Assembly (NCBI RefSeq): GCF_003612125.1
Contig: NZ_RAWI01000021.1
Coordinates: 1 to 51,719, forward strand
Origin: Corallococcus praedator
Lineage (GTDB): Bacteria > Myxococcota > Myxococcia > Myxococcales > Myxococcaceae
Direction: 5' to 3'
DNA length: 51,719 bases
The notes below the pieces were generated by a model, which was given only the letters and a program-made list of their open reading frames with translations, ran no database searches and had not been told where the DNA came from. Shown here piece after piece: positions 1 to 7,685 of this stretch; the stretch's first letter is position 1, and each line of letters begins with the position of its first letter. A program made the translations under genes and the position numbers.

Positions 1-640
1 CCGCCGCACGCACCCCGCCCGAAACGCCAGCCCCCCGCGTCCGCGACCGCAGGAAGACGCCCACCAGGAGCCCCGCCAGCAGGCCGCCCAGGTGCCCCGC
101 GTTGTCCACGCCCGCGCTCGTCCACCCGAGCCACAGGAAGACGAGCACCGTGGGCAGCGCGCTCTCCCCGGAGAACCACCCGAAGCGCGCCTTCGGCCCG
201 TTGCGCGAACGCCGCCCCAGCACCAGCAGCGCGCCCACGCAGCCGAACACGAGCCCCGAGGCGCCCACGCTCACCGTCGGCGACCACCAGAGCGAGCCCG
301 CCATCGTCGCCAGGCCGGACACCCCCAAGAGCGCCAGGTAGTCCCACCAGCGGCACGCCCGCTCCACCGCCGAGCCCACCACCGCGAACACCAGCAGGTT
401 GAGTCCCAGGTGCAGCCCGTCCCGGTGCAGGAGGTTGGCCGCCAGGAGCCGCCAGCCCTGCCCCACGTCCGTCACCAGGGGGCCGGCCTTGGCGCCCCAC
501 CGCACGAGCGCATCCACTCCGGGGGGGCCACCGGGCGCCAGCGCGACGTACAGAATGGCCTGCGCCCCGACCAGTGCTAGCGTGAGCCACGGTAGCCTCG
601 ACTCCCCACCCTTTCCGGCCAATCGACCGATGGACAACAC
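1..640 (-). CDS. Rhomboid family intramembrane serine protease (C-terminus cut by window edge)
   Basis: Translating the minus strand gives a very hydrophobic protein with rhomboid hallmarks. The serine motif GASG (Ser about residue 128) lies in one membrane segment, and the histidine motif DNAGHLGG (His about residue 183) in a later one. An upstream HRDGLHLGLN stretch matches the usual loop and second membrane helix of rhomboids. Family members cleave membrane proteins within the bilayer; the substrate here is unknown. The reading frame is open at base 1, so a short C-terminal tail is missing, but both catalytic residues are present. The start is uncertain: GTG at 640 or TTG at 637, both just after a GGGAGG ribosome-binding sequence. 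The gene diverges from the FHA gene at 746 with about 105 bases between. Confidence 0.82.
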   Translation of the reverse strand, partial: MLSIGRLAGKGGESRLPWLTLALVGAQAILYVALAPGGPPGVDALVRWGAKAGPLVTDVGQGWRLLAANLLHRDGLHLGLNLLVFAVVGSAVERACRWWDYLALLGVSGLATMAGSLWWSPTVSVGASGLVFGCVGALLVLGRRSRNGPKARFGWFSGESALPTVLVFLWLGWTSAGVDNAGHLGGLLAGLLVGVFLRSRTRGAGVSGGVRAA

Positions 641-697
641 TGCCTCCCTGACCCTGGGATGGGCAAAAAACCCTGTTGTTCCCGGGGGATACATGGC

Positions 698-727
698 TTG
701 TCTCGGCAAAGGGCATTCTGCTATAGC
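698..727 (+). promoter_or_regulatory. Candidate sigma-70-type promoter for the FHA gene
   Basis: TTGTCT at 698-703 and TATAGC at 722-727 are separated by 18 bases. They would start transcription about 10-15 bases before the GTG at 746, giving a very short leader. Only the motifs support this. Confidence 0.4.
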
Positions 728-745
728 TGTACTCGGACCGGACCC

Positions 746-2551
746 GTGCTGAAGCTCATCATCGAAGACGACGAGGGGCGCAAGACCGTTGTTCCCTTCG
801 TGCGCGACGAAATCACCATTGGCCGTCAGGAGGGCAACACGATCCGCCTGACCGAGCGCAACGTGTCACGTCGACACGCTCGACTCGTGCGCCTCAATGG
901 TCACGTCGTGCTCGAAGACCTGGGGAGCTACAACGGCACCCGGATCAACGGTGAACGCGTCGCAGGCCAGCTCCCTCTCAAGGAGGGCGACCTCATCCAG
1001 ATCGGCGACTACGATCTGGCGCTGCAGGTCGAAGGCGCGGCCGCCACCGCCGCCCCTACTGGCGCCATCACCGCCAAGGTGCCTGCCTCCCGCCGGGCGG
1101 AGCCCGACGACGAGGACGACGCCCCGGCGCCCGCCGCGTCGCAAGACGACGAAGAGGAGGACGAGGACGGCGCCGAGGATGGCGACGAACACGACCACAC
1201 GCCTCCGTCGGCGGAGATGCGGCGCAACGCCACCTCCATCATCCGCATGGATCAGATGGAGGCGGACCGCCCCCGCAAGGTGGAGCGCGTCCCGGACGAC
1301 GAGCAGCCCCGGCTGCTGGTGCTGTCCCCCACCGAATTCAAGGGCCAGGAGTACGACTGCAACCGCACGGAGCTGCGGATCGGTCGCACGTCGGAGAACG
1401 ACATCGCCCTGGACCACCGCTCGCTGTCCCGCACGCACGCGAAGATCGTGCGCGAGGAGACCGGTGAGTGGCGCGTCATCGACATGCAGTCGGCCAACGG
1501 GATGACGGTCAACGGCGAAAGCTACGCCCAGGCCACGCTGTCGCACGGCGACGTCATCGAGATGGGCCACGTGAAGCTGCGCTTCGTGGGCCCGGGCACG
1601 CTGGCGGAGGACATCGCCGCGCAGAGCCGCTCGGGCTCGAAGAAGATGCTCGTGACCGCGGTCGTCGCGTTCCTGTCCATCGCCGCGGGCGCCGCCATCT
1701 TCGTGGTGAAGGGCGAGGAGTGGTTCGGTCCGCCGCAGCCGCCGCCCGTCGTCACCGACAATCAGCCCCCGCCGACGAACCCGCCCGACACCGCGCCTCC
1801 GCAGCAGCCTGAGACCGTGGTCGCGACGCCGGAGACGCCGCCGGACACGAAGACCCCTGAAGCCCCGAAGCCTCCCGCGGTGACCCGCGACGACTTCTAC
1901 GCGGCCCTCAAGGACGGCAACCTCCAGAACGCCGCAGCCGTCCTGAAGGGGCTGCGGGAGACCGCGAAGGGGCCGGCGTCCGCCAAGGCGCTGGATGGAC
2001 TGGAGAACGACCTCAAGCGGGAGACCGCGGCCGACAAGGGCCTCACCGACACGGAGACCGCCCTGAACCAGGGCAATGACGCGGAGGCCATCCGCGTCTT
2101 CGCGAAGGTGTCCAAGGACACGGTCTTCGCCAGCCGCTACAGCGACCTGGGCGCCCGGGTGGACGAGGCGAAGAAGAAGGCCGCGGAGGAACCTCCGCCG
2201 GAAGCCCCGGTCGCCGCCGCGGAGACCGACGCGACCCGGGAGAAGTTCAAGGTCATCAACCAGCAGGCCTATGACCTCGCGACCGCGCGCAAGTACGACG
2301 AGGCGCTCAAGGTGGCCCAGCAGTGCCCGGCCATCGCCGCCAGCAATCCGGATTGTGCGCTGCTGCTGGGGTACCTGTATGCCAAGGTCAAGGACTTCAA
2401 GAAGAGTGAGGAAAACTACGAGCGTTTCCTCACCCTGGCCCCACCGGATCACCCCCGCCGGACGCGGGTGATCGACATCCTGAAAGTCAACAAGGCCGAA
2501 GGGGCAGGCTCCCCCCAGGACAAACCTTCCGCCCAGAAGACCAGTCAGTAA
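746..2551 (+). CDS. FHA-FHA-transmembrane-TPR signalling protein
   Basis: A 601-residue protein with two forkhead-associated domains. The first is at about residues 20-90 with GR (26-27), SRRH (41-44) and the NGT/NG motifs. The second is at about 190-285 with IGRTSEND, SRTHAKI and SANGMTVNG. FHA domains bind phosphothreonine, so it probably reads Ser/Thr kinase output. An acidic low-complexity linker joins them. One membrane helix (about 301-322) follows, then a Pro-rich spacer and a C-terminal region with TPR-like helices (LLLGYLYAKVKDFKKSEENY). This suggests cytoplasmic FHA domains and a periplasmic protein-binding tail. The GTG at 746 is chosen because the FHA fold begins at once (LKLIIEDDEG); an in-frame start at 659 would add an unrelated Cys-rich stretch. 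The next gene starts 45 bases downstream on the same strand. Confidence 0.88.
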   Translation: MLKLIIEDDEGRKTVVPFVRDEITIGRQEGNTIRLTERNVSRRHARLVRLNGHVVLEDLGSYNGTRINGERVAGQLPLKEGDLIQIGDYDLALQVEGAAATAAPTGAITAKVPASRRAEPDDEDDAPAPAASQDDEEEDEDGAEDGDEHDHTPPSAEMRRNATSIIRMDQMEADRPRKVERVPDDEQPRLLVLSPTEFKGQEYDCNRTELRIGRTSENDIALDHRSLSRTHAKIVREETGEWRVIDMQSANGMTVNGESYAQATLSHGDVIEMGHVKLRFVGPGTLAEDIAAQSRSGSKKMLVTAVVAFLSIAAGAAIFVVKGEEWFGPPQPPPVVTDNQPPPTNPPDTAPPQQPETVVATPETPPDTKTPEAPKPPAVTRDDFYAALKDGNLQNAAAVLKGLRETAKGPASAKALDGLENDLKRETAADKGLTDTETALNQGNDAEAIRVFAKVSKDTVFASRYSDLGARVDEAKKKAAEEPPPEAPVAAAETDATREKFKVINQQAYDLATARKYDEALKVAQQCPAIAASNPDCALLLGYLYAKVKDFKKSEENYERFLTLAPPDHPRRTRVIDILKVNKAEGAGSPQDKPSAQKTSQ

Positions 2552-2596
2552 TTCCCCCCCGCAGCACTTCCCTCAACCTTGCAGCGAGGAGACGCT

Positions 2597-3190
2597 GTGC
2601 AGATTCGCATCCTGGTAGTTGATGACGAGCAGGACAACTGCGACTACCTCAAGCTGGTGCTGACCCGTGAGGGCTACGAGGTGGTCACCACCACCGACCC
2701 CACCCAGACGGTGGACATCCTCCGGGGCTCTGACTTCCACCTCGTCATCCTCGACATGATGATGCCGCAGATGTCGGGCACCGAAGTGTTGGAGCTCATC
2801 CGCAAGTACGACACGGACATCGCGGTCATCGTCGCCACGGCCTATCCCACGGTGGACACGGCGGTCGCCTCGCTCAAGGCGCAGGCGTCCGACTACGTGA
2901 AGAAGCCCATGGAGCCGGAGCAGTTCACGGCCGCCGTGCGCAACGCCCTCCAGAAGAAGGGTCTGTCGCAGGACCCGGAGGCGGACCTTCACCGCGCCAT
3001 CGGCCGCACCATCCGCGACGCCCGCAAGACGCAGGAGCTCACGCTCAAGCAGCTTGCCCGCCGCACCGGCCTGTCCGTGTCCCTGCTGTCGCAGATTGAA
3101 CGCGCGGAATCCTCCGCGTCCATCTCGTCGCTCTACAAGATCGCCTCCGCGCTCCAGCTGCGCATGGGCGAGCTGTTCGGCGACACCTAG
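2597..3190 (+). CDS. Response regulator with C-terminal XRE-type helix-turn-helix
   Basis: A 197-residue protein. Residues 1-120 are a receiver domain with acidic residues D9/D10, phosphoacceptor D53 in LDMMMP, a conserved TA in VATAYP and Lys in KKP. Residues about 135-197 are a Cro/CI-type (XRE) DNA-binding domain (TLKQLARRTGLSVSLLSQIE). Most response regulators use OmpR, NarL or NtrC output domains, so the XRE output is uncommon. GTG at 2597 is chosen because GAGGAG lies 6 bases upstream; a TTG at 2579 lies before that site. No histidine kinase is adjacent. The upstream FHA gene is probably co-transcribed, hinting at cross-talk with Ser/Thr phosphorylation. Its stop codon overlaps the convergent hydratase gene by 4 bases. 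Confidence 0.88.
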   Translation: MQIRILVVDDEQDNCDYLKLVLTREGYEVVTTTDPTQTVDILRGSDFHLVILDMMMPQMSGTEVLELIRKYDTDIAVIVATAYPTVDTAVASLKAQASDYVKKPMEPEQFTAAVRNALQKKGLSQDPEADLHRAIGRTIRDARKTQELTLKQLARRTGLSVSLLSQIERAESSASISSLYKIASALQLRMGELFGDT

Positions 3191-3951
3191 CGCCCGTTGA
3201 ACAGGGGCGCGCGCTTCTCCAAGAAGGCCGCGCGCCCCTCCTTCGCATCCTCGCTGCCGAACGCCTCGCCGCGCACCTGACGCAGCCGCGCGACGTCCTC
3301 CGGAGCCAATCCGGAGCGCGCCAGCAGCCCGAACGCCTCCTTCATCCCCGTCACCGCCTTCGGGGCCTGCGCGGCCAGCGTCGCGCACAGCGCCAGCGCG
3401 CGCCCCTCCGCGTCCTCCAGGCACTCGTCCAGCAGCCCCCACGCCAGGGCCTCCGCCGCCGGCAGCCTGCGCGCGGTGAGGAACAGCTGCTTGGCCCGGG
3501 ACAGCCCCACGAGCCGCACCGCCCGCGCCAGGCCCTCCGGCGAGTACACGATGCCCAGCCGGGCCGGGGGCATGAGGAAGAACGCGTCCTGGGCGCCCAC
3601 GCGGAAGTCGCACGAGGCCGCCAGGTCGAAGCCCGCGCCCACCGCGCCGCCCTGCACCAGCGCCACCGACGGCACCGGGTGCCGCTCCAGCTTCAGCAGG
3701 CACGCCACCAGGGGGTCATCCGGCAGCCGCCCGTCCGCGCCGGGAGGCCCCAGGTGCGTCAAATCGTAGCCCGCGCAGAAGTGCCCTCCCTGCCCGCGCA
3801 CCAGCAGCACGCGCACGTGGGGGGCGGGCTCCAGCGCCGCGTCCAGGCGGGCCAGCAGCGCGTCGTTGAGGGCATTGCGCCGCGAGGGGTTGGAGACGGT
3901 GAGCACCCGGACGCCGCCCTCGCGGTCCTCCACTTCCAGCGTGGGCTCCAT
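3187..3951 (-). CDS. Enoyl-CoA hydratase/isomerase family protein
   Basis: A 254-residue crotonase-fold protein. The CoA-binding oxyanion segment HFCAGYDLTHLG and the second oxyanion and active-site region GGAVGAGFDLAASCDFRV followed by PPARLGIVYSPEG are typical of the family. It would hydrate or isomerise an acyl-CoA thioester in the cytoplasm; the substrate cannot be read from sequence. ATG at 3951 is preceded by AGGAG at good spacing, whereas the longer GTG start at 3969 runs into that site. It is the last gene of a minus-strand set with the biotin carrier (27 bases upstream) and biotin carboxylase, suggesting a linked acyl-CoA route. Its stop overlaps the convergent response-regulator stop. 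Confidence 0.88.
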   Translation of the reverse strand: MEPTLEVEDREGGVRVLTVSNPSRRNALNDALLARLDAALEPAPHVRVLLVRGQGGHFCAGYDLTHLGPPGADGRLPDDPLVACLLKLERHPVPSVALVQGGAVGAGFDLAASCDFRVGAQDAFFLMPPARLGIVYSPEGLARAVRLVGLSRAKQLFLTARRLPAAEALAWGLLDECLEDAEGRALALCATLAAQAPKAVTGMKEAFGLLARSGLAPEDVARLRQVRGEAFGSEDAKEGRAAFLEKRAPLFNGR

Positions 3952-3978
3952 CGCCGTCTCCTGGAACACGGGCCCGGA

Positions 3979-4191
3979 CTAGCCGAGCACCACGAGGACG
4001 TCGCCCTCGTTGACCGGCTGCGCTTCCTTGCAGCGGATCTCCTTCACCGTGCCGCCTTCGTCGGTCTCCACCGGCATCTCCATCTTCATCGACTCGAGGA
4101 TGACGAGCGTGGTGCCGGGCTCCACCTTGTCGCCGACCTTCACCTCGATCTTCCACACCGTGCCCGTGATGTGCGCCGCAACGTCCGCCAT
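3979..4191 (-). CDS. Small biotin carrier protein (biotin/lipoyl attachment domain)
   Basis: The 70-residue protein is a bare biotinyl domain. The ESMKM motif puts the biotin-accepting lysine at residue 36, between two half-barrel repeats with Gly at the turns. Usual AccB proteins are about 150 residues with an N-terminal extension, so this is a minimal carrier like the short BCCPs of acyl-CoA carboxylases and decarboxylases. It lies 50 bases after the biotin carboxylase gene and 27 before the hydratase gene. It most likely accepts carboxybiotin from that carboxylase. Confidence 0.9.
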   Translation of the reverse strand: MADVAAHITGTVWKIEVKVGDKVEPGTTLVILESMKMEMPVETDEGGTVKEIRCKEAQPVNEGDVLVVLG

Positions 4192-4241
4192 GAACCAGTC
4201 CCTCCTCGGGTGTGAAAACGATGCGCGGCCTGCCCGCGCTC

Positions 4242-5591
4242 CTACGGCTTCGCGTGATGATCCAGGAAATGCGTGTCCAGCTCGCCCGCGCTGAAGGCAG
4301 GGTCCTTCAGGATGCGCAGGTGCAGCGGGATGTTCGTCTTGATGCCCTCGATGCGGAAGTTCTCCAGCGCCTTCACCGCGCGGGCAATCGCCTCGTCGCG
4401 CGTGGCGCCGGTGATGATGAGCTTCGCGATCATCGGGTCGTAGTTCGGCGTCACCACGTCGCCCTCGGCATAGCCCGAGTCCAGGCGCACGCCCTCGCCC
4501 GTGGGCGGCTGGTACACCTTCAGCGGGCCAGGGGACGGGAAGTACTTCACCGGGTCTTCCGCGTAGATGCGGAACTCCAGCGCCGCGCCCTTCCGCTTCA
4601 CGTCCTCCTGCTTCACCGTCAGCTTCTCACCCGCGGCGATCCGCAGCTGCCAGCCGATGAGGTCCAGGCCCGTGGTCAGCTCCGTCACCGGGTGCTCCAC
4701 CTGGAGCCGGGCGTTCATCTCGATGAAGTACACCTGCCCGTCCGAGTACAGGAACTCCACCGTGCCCGCGTTCGCGTAGCCGAACGCCTTCGCCGCGGTG
4801 ACGGCCGCCGTGAAGAGCTTCTCCGACAGCGCCGCGTTCTTCCCGTTCGCGAACAGCACCGACGGGGCCTCCTCCACCACCTTCTGGTGCCGGCGCTGGA
4901 TGGAGCACTCGCGCTCCAGGCCGTGGATGAGGTGGCCGTGGGTGTCGCCCAGGATCTGGACCTCGATGTGGCGGGGCGCCGGGAAGTAGCGCTCCAGGTA
5001 CACGCCCTCGCGGCCGAAGGCGGCCTTCGCGCGGTCCGTGCACTGACGGTAGACCTTCTCCAGCTCCGCGGGGGTGTTCGCCGCCGCCATGCCGATGCCG
5101 CCACCGCCGCTGGCGGCCTTGCACAGCACCGGGTAGCCGATGCGCTCCGCGGCCTCCAGGGCGCTCTGCACGTCCGGCAGCACGCCGTCGCTGCCGGGCA
5201 CCACGGGCACGCCCGCGGCGGACACCAGCTTGCGCGCCTGGCTCTTGTCCTTCATCCGCGCCATGGCCTCCGGCGGCGGCCCCACGAACACCAGGCCCGC
5301 GTCCGCGCACGCCTGCGCGAACTCGCCGTTCTCCGACAGGAAGCCGTACCCGGGGTGCACGGCCTGCGCGCCCGTCTTCTTCGCCGCCTCCAGGATGGCG
5401 GGGATGCTCAGGTAGCTGTCCTTCGCCGGCGCGGGACCGATGCGCACCGACTCGTCCGCTTCCTTCACGAAGGGCAGCGTCGCGTCCGCGTCCGAGTACA
5501 CGGCGACCGTCTTGACGCCCATGCCTCGGGCCACCGTCCCGATGCGGCGCGCGATTTCACCCCGGTTGGCGATGAGCAGCTTCTGGAACAT
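4242..5591 (-). CDS. Biotin carboxylase subunit (AccC-like) of an acyl-CoA carboxylase
   Basis: A 449-residue biotin carboxylase of normal length. It begins MFQKLLIANRGEIA. It has a biotin carboxylase N-domain to about residue 110, an ATP-grasp domain with K158 and the glycine loop SGGGGIG (161-167), ECSIQRRHQKVVEE, the ATP/metal site FIEMNARLQVEHPVTE, and the C-terminal domain. It carboxylates biotin on the carrier encoded just downstream, using ATP and bicarbonate. No carboxyltransferase gene is present here, so whether it serves acetyl-CoA, propionyl-CoA or another acyl-CoA is open, and I give no symbol. ATG at 5591 is chosen because homology starts there; the frame extends 20 codons upstream without family similarity. 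Confidence 0.92.
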   Translation of the reverse strand: MFQKLLIANRGEIARRIGTVARGMGVKTVAVYSDADATLPFVKEADESVRIGPAPAKDSYLSIPAILEAAKKTGAQAVHPGYGFLSENGEFAQACADAGLVFVGPPPEAMARMKDKSQARKLVSAAGVPVVPGSDGVLPDVQSALEAAERIGYPVLCKAASGGGGIGMAAANTPAELEKVYRQCTDRAKAAFGREGVYLERYFPAPRHIEVQILGDTHGHLIHGLERECSIQRRHQKVVEEAPSVLFANGKNAALSEKLFTAAVTAAKAFGYANAGTVEFLYSDGQVYFIEMNARLQVEHPVTELTTGLDLIGWQLRIAAGEKLTVKQEDVKRKGAALEFRIYAEDPVKYFPSPGPLKVYQPPTGEGVRLDSGYAEGDVVTPNYDPMIAKLIITGATRDEAIARAVKALENFRIEGIKTNIPLHLRILKDPAFSAGELDTHFLDHHAKP

Positions 5592-5731
5592 GGCGGAAAC
5601 CCCGGCGTTGCGAAGGGCGGCCAAACTAACCCCCACCCCCCTGCCTGACAAGCGCTCGGGCAGGCGCGCAACAGGTCCGTACAGTCCCGTAAATTTGCGG
5701 GGTTGAGGACCCCTGGCGTACCTTGCCCGAC

Positions 5732-6109
5732 GTGAAGCCTCCCTCGACAGGAACGGAAGGCGTCGTGGACCTGCATGGTGCCCGTCGCGCTCGCCGTCTG
5801 GATTTGTACCGCACCCGGCTCAATGAGCGGGTACAGGACACTCGCGCCAATCTGGTGACGCTCTACCAGGGCGGCACCCTCTTCACGCCCGACGGCACGA
5901 AGCAGGGCCGCTCGCTGCTCAAGGCCCTCCAGTTGCTGCAGCGCGTTGGCCCCAAGCTGGAAGAGCTGGCCGGCAGTGGCGTCCTGCCCGCCCCCCGTGC
6001 GTCGGAGCGCATCGACGCGCTCTACGACGAGGTGGACGGCCTGTTCACCCGCTGTGACCGCCTCACCGGCCGGGGCACGGCGAGCGTCGCCCGCCTCCCC
6101 CGCCGTTAA
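5732..6109 (+). CDS. Hypothetical protein, helical and charged
   Basis: I do not recognise this protein of about 125 residues. It is rich in Arg, Leu and Glu with no signal peptide or membrane segment, and looks mostly helical (RRLDLYRTRLNERVQ, SLLKALQLLQRVGPKLEELA). Codon use matches the neighbours, supporting a real gene. Candidate starts are TTG 5723, GTG 5732 and GTG 5765; the last has the best ribosome-binding site (GGAAGG). It diverges from the biotin carboxylase gene and ends 8 bases from the convergent ftsZ stop. Confidence 0.65.
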   Translation: MKPPSTGTEGVVDLHGARRARRLDLYRTRLNERVQDTRANLVTLYQGGTLFTPDGTKQGRSLLKALQLLQRVGPKLEELAGSGVLPAPRASERIDALYDEVDGLFTRCDRLTGRGTASVARLPRR

Positions 6110-6117
6110 GCCCTGCC

Positions 6118-7347
6118 CTACGGCAGTTCCGTCTGGCCCTGACGGCGCAGGAACGTCGGGATGTCGAACTGATCCTCGTCCAGGGGCAGCGCCGCGTCCT
6201 TCACCACCGACGTGCGCGCGCTCTGCATGGAGGACTTCGGGTTCTCCACCGTGGACATGCTCGGACGGGGCGTGCTCTTCGCGGGCACCAGGCTGGCCAC
6301 CTCCTCGCGGGAGGAGGACAGCACCGACGGCGCGGGACGGCTGGGCAGCGGGACCTGGACCACCTGCGCCATGGGCCGCACCTTGGCCGCCTCGCGGTGC
6401 ACGAAGCCCGTGGCGATGATGGTGATCTTCACCTCGTCCTGGATCTGCTCGTCGATGAGCGACCCGAAGATGATCTCCGCCTCGCCGTCCGCCGCGTCGT
6501 GCACCAGCGTCAGCGCCTCGTTGACCTCCTGCAGGGTCATGTCGCGGCCGCCCGTGATGTTGATGAGCAGGCCGGTGGCGCCGTCGATGGAGACGTCCTC
6601 CAGCAGCGGGCTGGAGATGGCCTGCTGCATGGCGATGACCGCGCGCCGGTCGCCGCAGGCGTTGCCCGTGCCCATGAGCGCCAGGCCCTTGTCGCTCATG
6701 ATGGTCTTCACGTCCGCGAAGTCCACGTTGATGTAGCCGTGGTACTGGATGAGGTCGCTGATGCCCTGCACGGCGTTGAGCAGGACCTCGTCCGCGCGCT
6801 TGAAGGTCTCCAGCAGCGGCATGGGCTCGTTGGAGAGCGACAGCAGGCGCTGGTTGGGGATGGTGATGAGCGTGTCCACCGCGGCCTTGAGCTCCACGAT
6901 GCCCTGCTCGGCCTGCTTGCGGCGCTTGTTGCCCTCGAAGAGGAACGGCTTGGTGACGACGCCGACGGTGAGGCAGCCCAGGCTCTTGGCGATGTCCGCG
7001 ATGATGGGCGCGGCGCCAGTTCCGGTGCCACCGCCCATGCCGGCCGTCACGAAGACCATGTCGGCGCCTTCCAGCACCGCGGCGATCTGATCGCGCGACT
7101 CCAGCGCGGCCTCGCGGCCCATCTCCGGGTTGGCGCCGGCGCCCAGCCCCTTGGTGAGGGCCTGGCCCAGTTGCAGTCGGGTGGGCGCCTTGCTGGCGGC
7201 GAGCGCCTGGACATCGGTGTTGGCGGCGATGAAATCGACGCGATCCAGCTTCGACAGAATCATCGTGTTGACCGCGTTGCAGCCCGCCCCGCCCGCGCCC
7301 ACGACACGAATCTTCGCGGCCTGCTTGTTCTGCTCGAACTGGTCCAT
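6118..7347 (-). CDS. ftsZ: Cell division protein FtsZ
   Basis: A 409-residue bacterial tubulin that forms the division ring. The nucleotide-binding start [14 protein letters not shown], the tubulin signature GGGTGTG at residues 105-111, and the T7 loop NVDFADV needed for GTP hydrolysis are all present. A variable Ser/Pro-rich linker follows, then the conserved C-terminal peptide DIPTFLRR that binds FtsA and other partners. ATG at 7347 is preceded by AAGAGGA at 6-base spacing. Unlike the usual dcw arrangement, ftsA is not next to it: a 7.7 kb gene with its own terminator lies between. ftsZ therefore probably has its own promoter in 7348-7627. It ends convergently with the small gene at 5732-6109. 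Confidence 0.98.
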   Translation of the reverse strand: MDQFEQNKQAAKIRVVGAGGAGCNAVNTMILSKLDRVDFIAANTDVQALAASKAPTRLQLGQALTKGLGAGANPEMGREAALESRDQIAAVLEGADMVFVTAGMGGGTGTGAAPIIADIAKSLGCLTVGVVTKPFLFEGNKRRKQAEQGIVELKAAVDTLITIPNQRLLSLSNEPMPLLETFKRADEVLLNAVQGISDLIQYHGYINVDFADVKTIMSDKGLALMGTGNACGDRRAVIAMQQAISSPLLEDVSIDGATGLLINITGGRDMTLQEVNEALTLVHDAADGEAEIIFGSLIDEQIQDEVKITIIATGFVHREAAKVRPMAQVVQVPLPSRPAPSVLSSSREEVASLVPAKSTPRPSMSTVENPKSSMQSARTSVVKDAALPLDEDQFDIPTFLRRQGQTELP

Positions 7348-7627
7348 GTCGTTCCTCTTGGCGGAAGCACCCCAGCGCCGTCCGCGATGACTGCCGCCTT
7401 CGACAATCATCAGGAAGTCGGGCGCTTTGGCAAGTATTCCGCTACCAGCCTGTAGCGCCCTGCTGCGGTGTCGAGTCCTGACGCCCACTTACGCGCGCGG
7501 CGTCAGCAGTCATGCGTGCGCGTCGGTGGGTGAAACGCCCTCTTGACTCGCGCGCATGACTCGCCGTGGTCGGTTGTGCGCGCCTCGCACGCCTGGGGAC
7601 GTGTGGAGACGGGGTCCGGATGACGAA
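7348..7627 (-). promoter_or_regulatory. ftsZ upstream region with two inverted repeats
   Basis: This gene-free stretch precedes ftsZ. It holds CTGACGCC (7478-7485) facing GGCGTCAG (7499-7506), and AGTCATGCG (7508-7516) facing CGCATGACT (7553-7561). They could be protein-binding sites or hairpins. No convincing minus-strand -35/-10 pair stands out. A promoter is inferred mainly because an intrinsic terminator closes the upstream gene. Confidence 0.4.
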
Positions 7628-7660
7628 AAGGCCCGGCTCCCTCTACGGGAACCGGGCCTT
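7628..7660 (-). terminator. Intrinsic terminator of the giant surface-protein gene
   Basis: AAGGCCCGG (7628-7636) pairs perfectly with CCGGGCCTT (7652-7660). An inner TCCC/GGGA stem closes a 5-base loop. Read on the minus strand the hairpin is followed by TTTT, and it starts about 25 bases after the stop at 7686. Confidence 0.85.
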
Positions 7661-7685
7661 CGCGCTCAAGCACGACGGTGAAGGA

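Noticed and set aside
4212-5648. A 478-codon plus-strand frame over the biotin carboxylase gene
   Set aside because: Arg/Leu/His-rich with no motif; the minus strand carries all carboxylase motifs.
7541-7561. TTGACT as a plus-strand -35 box
   Set aside because: No matching -10 sequence follows and no plus-strand gene lies downstream.
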